DNA of 16,632 nt from Amoebophrya sp. AT5.2. Lineage: Eukaryota > Sar > Dinophyceae > Syndiniales > Amoebophryaceae. This document shows, piece after piece, positions 1 through 7,800 of the stretch. The DNA is taken from positions 1-16,632 of the forward strand of contig RXOD01004992.1 of NCBI GenBank assembly GCA_005223375.1. Direction: 5' to 3'. The translations under genes and the position numbers were made by a program. Positions within the stretch are counted from its first letter, which is position 1, and every line of letters begins with the position of its first letter. The notes beneath the pieces are model-generated. The model had not been told where the DNA came from, made no database searches, and saw only the letters and a list, made by a program, of their open reading frames with translations.

Positions 1-151
1 CCGCCGCGATTGGGGGCCGCGGCGGCCACGGTGCGAGCACGGGGGGCGGCTTCCCACTAGGCTCCGACTGCGCGGTCGCAGGGGTTGGGAGCGTGAGAAA
101 TGTGCTCAGGAAAATGTAACCGCTGGACAAAATGGCGCGCATCTTCGTCAT
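1..151 (-). CDS. N-terminus of a secreted protein, partial (runs off the left edge)
   Basis: The frame opens at the ATG at 149-151 and stays open to the left edge (50 codons). The product starts MTKMRAILSS and continues with a hydrophobic stretch (GYIFLSTFLTL), then small residues ending PTPATA before QSEPSG. That is the n/h/c layout of a cleavable signal peptide, with likely cleavage after ATA near residue 27. The visible mature part is Pro-rich. An in-frame TAG lies 17 codons upstream, so this ATG, or the one three codons later, is the first available start. No domain is visible, so the function is unknown. The frame could also end at a splice site beyond the window. The signal-peptide reading is direct from the sequence; secretion is inferred. 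Confidence 0.55.
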   Translation of the reverse strand, partial: MTKMRAILSSGYIFLSTFLTLPTPATAQSEPSGKPPPVLAPWPPRPPIAA

Positions 152-1425
152 CACCGATTTTTCATGGATGCCGCGGAAGAACACGAGGTGTAGCTAAGGT
201 GAGTCTACTTAGGTACAACTTCTCATGCAGGAAAGTCAGAGATGGAGATTGAGCTTGTGCGATGCACCACTAGCACAACCGAGTTTACGACCTCGACTAC
301 TGAGCTGAGTTCTTCGATATATGTGTTGATGAGACAGAATCATGGGAATGCTATAAGTTGTGGTCGTGGAGCAATGGCAGCTGCAGGGCTGTATTGGTAT
401 TGCTATTGCTTGGCATTCTCCGATTGCCACAGTGGTTCTGTCAAGTAGTCATGAGACCACGTGGTCGACGAATGACTCTACACTCGTCGCTCGCCGCAGG
501 TCTCTCGCTCTCGCGAATCAAATTTCAAATGACGATAAATCTTCATCGAGTGGCGTGGTTCTTTCCCCCGGCGCGAAAAAATGATGTTTCAGAAGACCGC
601 TGTCATTGACAAGACCAGAGGCCTCGGTGCTGTTCATTTCGTCGGATCTACTTCATCTCGAATCCACAATCCAAGACTATGTAAAGGAAAAGGCACTACT
701 ATGTGACATGATCATGCTGATGCTCTGGAGCGTTGATGTAGTTCATCATCTCGTCGGAGTAAGTATGTTTGTCGTCGTAGCGTCTATCTACTGTGCACCC
801 ACCTGTAAATCGAACCCCCATCACGGAAGATTTTTGGAGGAGCAGGAGCTATTAAAAGACATTTACATTACATCGAGTTGCAGTTTCTGTGAGTCAACGT
901 TTCACCGCCGAGTAGCTCGTTTCTCAGGCACCATCGCAAGCGCAAGCCGCGGGGAGCTGCGCTTGCACGACATGCAATGAAGCCCTCGAAGCAAAGTCTC
1001 GTTGGCGTCACGCAATGAAAAAGTTTGAGTTTCTCTTTCTGTTTCGTTGATGAAAGGTAGGAAGAGATAAACGCCGGAAAAGGAAGCATTAGCTGAATAG
1101 AGAAAAAATCATTGAATCTGCGAAAAAATTGCGTATAGCTAGGTTGAAAATGAATTCGAGCTTGAGTACTTCCATGGACAACATCATCTCAGATAGCAGG
1201 CTCGGCTGCACAATCAGAAATCACTTCATCGTCTCGCCATTATCGCAAGGTCTTAGACCGATGAGAAACCTCCCCTCGTGACTGCACCGATGCACATCCA
1301 GTGCCTGTAGAAGTGGTCATTCGGAATTTATTCATTCGATGTTTTTCAACTTCTACTTCTACATTCATAACATCCATGAGGTTCATCAAACTCAAAGAAA
1401 ACCTGCAGCCCCGCCATCGACTCTT
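152..1425. other. Intergenic stretch without a supported gene
   Basis: Both strands contain only short open frames (up to about 140 codons) with no recognisable motif, no low-complexity coding style like the neighbours, and no splice-linked continuation that I could find. The stretch must hold the 3' untranslated region of the methyltransferase gene (stop at 1426) and the 5' region of the secreted-protein gene (start at 151). A perfect 12-base palindrome, gaccacgtggtc, sits at about 454-465. Nothing else stands out. Confidence 0.5.
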
Positions 1426-4362
1426 CTATGCCCCCGCTTCCTTGACGCTGTCCTCCACCGCCAATCTCGTGAACACCCAGATCTGGCACATCGAGTGCCC
1501 CCGGTACTCCAGCTTCTCATCCAAGTCCGTGCTCTCCTCCACTGAATTCACCTCGAACCCGGTCTTTGCCGCTTCCGCCTGGATATCGACGAACAAATCC
1601 TGCGACCGTCTGGCGTGCACCAACACCACCTTCATGCCCACCTCAACACAGTTGAGGAGGCCCTCGAAAAACTTGGGAATATGCAGCCGGTGCCAGAGGA
1701 CATCAGCCGCCACCACGAAGGAGTAGGGGAGCGGAGAGTTTTCTTCGGGGAGGATCGGGAAATCAGACTCCCAGTCGAAGGGCTGTAGTTGCAGTTGTGG
1801 TTGAATGTGAATGATGGATGATCATAGAAGTTAGTGTTAGCTAGAAGATCCGAGATAGTACCAGCACGGTCACGCGTTCTGCGAGTTGGTTCATCTCCAC
1901 ATTTGCAGCCGCGACATGGATGACGGAGTCGGTGTCGGTGAGAATCACCTTGCTGTCCGGCACGGCCACGGCGCGGCAGAGGCCGGCGACACCGGTTCCT
2001 GCACCCAGCTCCAGCATGTCGCCCTTGAACGCGTCTTTCATGGCGGCGAGGTACCTGTCGTGTGGCGAACAATGGGGTCCGATATAATTGAAAAGTGCCA
2101 ATCCCCAGTGTCAATCGATCCATGTCCATCAAAACGGACGAAGAAAATTGAAATTCCGTTTTCATCGCGACGGCGAATTCATTCATCGGTATACTTCATT
2201 ACTGTCCCAGCACGATTCCTGCGTCCCAGATGCTGGTGCCGTCTTCCACCGAGTCGTAGGCGTCGATGAAGACCGGCACGTCCCCGATCCGGAAGTCGCC
2301 GTCGAAACGAAATTGCGACAGCAGCGAGTCGCTGTTCACGGAGACGTGTTTCACGTAGCCCTCCGTGTTGGCGGCCGCGGCCATCGTCCCCACCACCGCC
2401 CGACTTCCAGCCGACTGAATGCCGAACGTTGGCGGCAGAAACTTCATCGCGTTCATGAACGACCTTGAACTCATCATCCGCGACGACATGAGGTTGTCGC
2501 CCGCCTTCGGCAGCTGCATGGTCCCCACCGGCATCAGCTTCTGGAAGCCAAACCCAACCTGGTTGAGGCCGGCGCGCAGCTGGTTGGTGGCCGTGGTCGC
2601 CGAGTCGTTAACCGGACCACTGGTCGCGATCGGGGCGACGCTGATCTTCGGCACGGAGACCGGGAAATTGAAAATGGGGAGCGGTTTTGGAACCCCCGAT
2701 GCCCGACCGGCGGCACTTGATGCGCCGCTCAAACGGCCCCCGGGGATCTGGGGAAGGTTGGTGATGAGCGGGTTTTCTGGGAGCACGTTCTCCAGGTTTT
2801 TCAACGGTTTGGCCTCGATGAGCGGGTTCTCGAGAGCCTTCGAAGCGAGATCCGCGATTTGACCCACCTGGCGATGCGGACCGGTCGGTGAAAACTTTTT
2901 TCTTTTTCTTTTCACCGATTCGTGTAGTTGTAGGGATATACGCAAGTACATGCCTAATGCCTTAATATTGATATTCACCTACACCTTATGCTGGACCTAT
3001 GAAGTGGATGGAACAAGTCGTCTCATGCGGACCACGATCGGGCCCGCGTCGCACGAAGTGAAAGGAGGTACACGTACTTACTAAGTATAGGAAGTACCTC
3101 TGCCATGGGGGTAGTGAGCTTCTGGATTTTGAAGTTCCCAATCATTTCGTTGAGTCTGGATGCGCGGCTTTGTGCCTCCTCTTGCGGCGCCACCTCCTCC
3201 GCGGCGACTTCGGTAACGACTTCGCCGGGCCGCCCAACCGCCGGCTGGATCGTCACGCCAGGAATCACCTGAGACCCGATGAGGATCATGCAGCATGCAG
3301 TCTGGAGGGACCCTCCTCCATCTTCAACACTCGATGAGGAGAGTAGAACGAAGTTTCACTCGATGAGGAGAGAAGAAGTCCTGCTCCATCAACAACACTT
3401 CCATCATCGGACGAGGACGAGATTCTAAAAACACTACCTCCACTTCTTTGAAGGTGAGTGGCTTGAACTTGAGCGTTGATGGCGTAGTTCCTTCCGAGTC
3501 GGAGGCCGCAGACTGCACCGGCACGGGCATGAAGCAGTTGGGCAGCTTGATTTTGCCTAGGCGTTGCTCGAGTCCCCCCAATTCTGGCATCACGGGCCCG
3601 GCGGCCGTTTCCGCCTCCAAAGCCTCGGCGTCCACAATCTCCTCCGCATCCCCCTCCAGAGCCTCGGCGTCCACCTCCACCTCGGGAGCGTCGACGACGT
3701 CTTCTGCACCATCTGCTGCGCCATCTTCTGCAGTTAGATCATTTTTCGCGGGACTGTTCTGCAGGTCCGCCATCTGCTCCGCCGGCGGAGCCTCCTGGAT
3801 CACGTCGGCGGGGGAAGGGAGAACCTGTGAAGCAGCCAAAAGATTCCGAATCCACGAAGCAAAATCAAAAAATATAGATCTGCCGCCTGTAACCACGAAT
3901 GAAAATCAATTTATTATAACCAGGAAGATCAGGAACCAAGCTGCGCTGCGTACCTCGGCTTCCACCATTTTTTTCGTGGCTGCGACTGTCGGACTAGGTT
4001 CTCTTGCTACCTTCAGGTTCTTCAGCTCACGAACAAGTGGTCCTACTTTCACAAATGTCGCGCAGTTACTTTGGCTTTGGCTTTGCTATTTCTACCGATA
4101 AGTACAAGTACTGGTGCTGCTAGATAGTGCTTTATAAACAGACGCGCTCCTTCGCCTTCCTCTTTCCGCGCATCTCCCTCCCTCTCCCTATGGTGTCTCT
4201 CCTTCTGGGTTCGTCCTCTCGGCGCGAAGGCCAATGGTAGTACTCCAGTAGAGCGAAAGAAACGCCACGGTGGTTTCCTCTGGGGTGTTGGGAAGACCTA
4301 CTCGGTGTGGCTAAAAAAACTGAAGCAAGGTAAAGATTGAGACTACGCCCTCTACCCGTCAT
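1426..4362 (-). CDS. METTL21-type (Methyltransf_16) SAM-dependent methyltransferase with long disordered N-terminus, spliced
   Basis: Modelled exons, in transcript order: 4362-4244 (tentative), 4080-3954, 3824-3438, 3268-3098, 2867-2203, 2054-1862 and 1782-1426. Frames match at every join and give about 670 residues. The catalytic part is split over the last three exons. It has a lead-in SIWDAGIVLGQ|YLAAMKDAFKG, motif I LELGAGTGVAGL, the acidic post-I strand ILTDTDSVI, then PFDWES, and a motif II/post-II region AADVLWHRLHIPKFFEGLL. This order is typical of the METTL21/Methyltransf_16 family, whose known members methylate lysines of chaperones and translation factors; the substrate here is unknown. 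The N-terminal ~400 residues are acidic and Ala/Glu/Pro-rich, with no domain that I recognise. The last five exons and their introns are well supported. The first exon (ATG at 4362) rests only on a possible GTACTACC donor and frame agreement. Confidence 0.8.
2885..2918. repeat. Inverted repeat in a methyltransferase intron
   Basis: Perfect 10-base arms (tcggtgaaaa at 2885-2894, ttttcaccga at 2909-2918) surround a 14-base pyrimidine-rich loop. They lie just inside the 3' end of the 230-base intron 2868-3097. In the transcript the purine-rich loop and hairpin would sit close to the acceptor CCAG|GTGGG. It may simply fold the intron end. Confidence 0.7.
3328..3372. repeat. 16-base direct repeat with 29-base period inside a methyltransferase intron
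   Basis: The sequence cactcgatgaggagag occurs at 3328-3343 and again at 3357-3372. Both copies lie in the intron 3269-3437. The flanks also echo each other (ctccatcttcaacac against ctccatcaacaacac), so this looks like a small decayed tandem duplication of intronic DNA. No function is apparent. Confidence 0.7.
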
Positions 4363-4457
4363 AACTAGAAATTGGACAAATTGACATCACGACGGTCTGC
4401 TTGGTGACCTTCTAGCGCACCAAATGCCGCCCGACCACGTGGCCGCGTTCCTCGCCC
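3955..4457 (-). other. 5' region of the methyltransferase gene; first exon uncertain
   Basis: The exon ending at 3954 is open upstream to an in-frame TAG at 4086-4088 and has no ATG before its last codons, so an upstream exon must supply the start. The best candidate is the ATG at 4362, with a donor GTACTACC after 4244 and an acceptor CAAAG before 4080, both phase 2. Other acceptors in the repeated CCAAAG tract at about 4065-4085 cannot be excluded. Only about 95 bases separate this ATG from the upstream gene's stop at 4458, so the promoter or trans-splicing region would be very short. Confidence 0.35.
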
Positions 4458-4830
4458 TCATCTTCCGGAAGGGCTCATCTTCGAAAGCAGAAAAATCAAG
4501 GACATTTCGCAAAACGTGGCATCATGCAAATGCAGCGGGACGGCCATGATGCGGGGCAGATTGTCGATCTCTTCTGCCTTTGCTGGGGGGGCAAGGGGGC
4601 CCGGGCCACAAAATTGAAATAGAAGTGAAGTTGAAAGACACTACACCAACGGCATCAAAAATGGCAATGGCTTGTATCATCAACCCATGGTCATCGATAT
4701 TTTGGTGCATTTCTGAGTCGCGTATTACTTCTGCATTTTTCACAGACTCCAAAACCGAAAGCTAAAACACCGACGAGTGCGGCATCACCATCAGTCAGTG
4801 ATGCACGTACGTTTGTAGTGGAAGTGCTGG
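4458..4830 (-). CDS. Putative C-terminal small exons of the PAM2-motif gene
   Basis: Three short exons join in frame: 4830-4811 (encodes HQHFHYK), 4730-4647 and 4582-4458 (stop TGA at 4458-4460). Introns are 4831-4956, 4731-4810 (donor GTACGTGC) and 4583-4646 (acceptor CCCCCCCAG). The product has coherent helical segments, HGLMIQAIAIFDAV and IMAVPLHLHDATFCEMSLIF, unlike the disordered core. I do not recognise the family. The second segment loosely recalls the region after the last membrane segment of voltage-gated calcium channels, but too weakly to call. Alternative acceptors exist (for example TTTTAG at about 4761). Confidence 0.35.
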
Positions 4831-7800
4831 CTGTGGTAAGTTTGTGCTTCACAACAGCATTCCTTGTACTTGATGACGTATGAAAGACACCGTTTCTTGC
4901 AACTTCATTTTATGGAATTCGTCCTGCTGCTGCTTCTCCATCCTTCAGCGGCTCACTGCCACGCGAAGCCGTCCTCGCTTTTTTCGCTGAGTGGTGACCC
5001 GGTGTGTAAGGAGGTTGAAGTTGGCAGGAAATAGAACCCTCTCCCCGGAATTGGCATTGCGAGTCCTCTTGAGGATGCTCCTCCCGAACCAGAACCTCCA
5101 CAACCACCACCAGAGGCTGGGGACTTGAATCTCCCCGAAACTACCGAAGCAGGCGAATAAACCGTTGCAGGCGAAAACCCCGAAACTCCGAACCCGTTGC
5201 AGTGCGGACAGGCGGCCAAACTCGTGGAGGTAGATGGGGAAATTGGCGGCGGCACTGGTCGTCGTCGTAGGGGAAGCTGCGGCGGAGGAATAGTACATCC
5301 CTTCATCGCGTTTTCCGACGCGTCGGCGTGCTGGTCGACCCCTATCCTACTCCGAGGCGCAGAGGATATCCCATCGTCGTACACCCCGTATCCTGCGCTT
5401 GTTGGAGGGTAGGGATAGGAGTAGGAGCAGGAGTGCATCAACGACGACACAAAGGGAGCCGCACCGGAGCGGAGGGGCGTCCTCTCAATTGCCGCTGGTG
5501 CTGCTGCTCCTGCAACCGGCGCGGCCACTTCTGACGGTGGAGGTTGCCCAGCCGGGAGAATGCTGCCGCTTGGCGTGAAGGGCCGCGCATTTGGGTTCCA
5601 TTCAACAGTCGTAGAAACGGTTGCTACTTTTTCCTCGATCTTTTTTTCGGTTGTTGAATGATCCGGCGGCGGTTGCGCACTAGCTTGGAGATTGCTGTTG
5701 CTCGGCGCGAAGGGCCGCGCTTTGGGATTCAATTTCAAACGGGTCGTTGTCAACGTCGTGGGAAAAACAGCCCTTGGCTGTTCAACAAGGTCAGCTGCAG
5801 CGGTCGTGTGATCATCCGTACCTCCTGGCGAGGAGGGCCGCGTCGAGACTCTTCGTATTGGTTGAGGCTGTTCATCAGATAGTACGGGTCTCGTCGCGGC
5901 CATCCTGGCCAGCGCGCTCATCATGCTCTCGCGGCGCTCGGTTTGCCATCCGGGGCCACTTTTCCCGTCGATCATCTGAACCGTTTCGTCGGAAGCGGCC
6001 CCGTCGCTCTCCCGCTCGGCGTAGCTACTCAAGTCGCTGGTCCTCAACACAATGGCAGAAATTTTCGGCGGCTGCGCGGCCGCCGCGTCGACTGCAACCG
6101 TGGAGCGAATAACCGGCCTCTTCATTAGCGACCGGTAGCGGGACTCCGAGATGGGCCGTTCGTCAGAGCTCTCACTGCAGGGCACGTCCGCACAACTGCC
6201 CTCGCAACCGCAAGCCGCTCCACCAATTAGATCTGAAGAACCTTCATCTGCTCGTCGTGGCGCAGCTGCTGCTGCTCCTGCTCCAACAGCCACTGTTGTA
6301 TTTTGAATAGAGGATGAGGATGCTCCTGCAGCGGCACTACTAGGCAGTTGGAGCAGAGACGATGGCAGCGTCGGTTCGAAGGGTGGCGGAAACTGATCAA
6401 CTCCCAGGCTATCGGCACAACTGTTCAATCGGAGGTGGTGACCTCCGTAGTGTTCTGTCGGAGAGAATGCCTGGTGGTGATGTGCGGCTGCTGCTGGCCC
6501 GCACGACGACCACCCCGACGAGCCTGGCGCCCACGAGGAACTACCCGACCCCCAGTTGTAGTTGCAGCTGTACGTCGAATCCATAGCCCAGGAAGAGTAG
6601 CAGGTCGAATCGCCAGGTTCGTTTGGGCGAGCAGAACCACAAGTCCACGAACCACCATCGTGATTGATGGGCAGAGAACTTCCGGGCGTGGACGGAACCC
6701 GTGTGGAGCCGGAGTGACCGAGCGACCGCGTTTGTTTGTCTTTCTTCCCCTTCCAGGACGCACTTTCTGCCGGTGAAGGCCACGCGGAGGGCGAAGACTG
6801 GCCGAGGCCCATGGTTGTCGCCGCGACCGACAGCGGCCCCCCGTTGTCGACGCACGACCAGCTTGTTTGGCTCAAACGAGCTGGTCGTGCGGCGACAGCC
6901 GGGGACCGCTCGTCCGTGTCTTTGTCGTTCTCTTCTCCCCCACGTAGTTGATCAGCAGTAGGAGTTGTACACGAGGAGGGCAACTTCTTGCGCCAAACTT
7001 TCTGGCCGCGGGGCTTGTTGATGCGGTCAGCGGTGGATGTTGAGGCCATGATCGGGTAACGACCACTGCTCCCTTCTTCCTCTCGACGACGTCCACCTTC
7101 TCGCCCCCGACGTAGCAGCATGACTTCTCCCGTCTCTCCGTCTGCGATCAGGGATATGGTGCCGCCCCCGTTCGCCGCTTGCGTGTACAAGGTCTCTGTT
7201 GGAAATGGAGGCGCCCGCACTGGAACCCACTTTTTACTTTTCGAGGACCGCGTCGAGGTCGCAGCAGCCGGCGACGCAGGAGAGACGCCCGATCCCAGAG
7301 TTCTCGGCTGCTCACGATTTGATGCTCCACCCTTCCTCGCCGTCCTCCCGGCTCCACCGCGTTTATCTTTATTCTTCACCCGGAACCTGAGGGTGTTTGC
7401 TAGAGGTCGTGCCGATGAACTTCCTGCTGAAGAAGCATTGCCGTCGGTTCCATGAGCACCTGCTTGCACTCCATCTCGATGCCCGGTGGTGTCCTCCGAC
7501 TCGGGGGCCTCCTCAATACTGTCGTTTTGGTTCTCGAAAGCAGGAACTACTTCTAGGTCTCCCACTCCCTGATGGTCGTCTCCCTGATCACCGAGCCAAG
7601 GGGGAGGCGGACCTCCGCCTGGACCTCCCTCGCGGCCGCGCCTCGACGGGGACGCCTTCGACGGGGAAACGGAGTCCGAGTCGCTGATACTCGCCCACCG
7701 CCGCGTGATTGCCGCATGCACCGCCGCGAACTCCTGTTGCTGCGAGTTGGAGTTCGCGGCGGTGCGTGCGGCCGTTGGTTCTTGAGTTGGAGGATCGTCG

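Noticed and set aside
1632..2186. 184-codon minus-strand frame through the methyltransferase region
   Set aside because: It reads a different frame across two exons and an intron; the frame carrying LELGAGTG and the family motifs is the true one.
3450..3462. Strong donor-like site AAGGTGAGTGG on the plus strand
   Set aside because: It lies within a minus-strand exon; there is no plus-strand gene to use it.
4458..4580. Resemblance of VPLHLHDATFCEMSLIFLLSK to the post-S6 region of calcium channels
   Set aside because: Only a short, loose match, with no channel segments or EF-hands upstream in the model.
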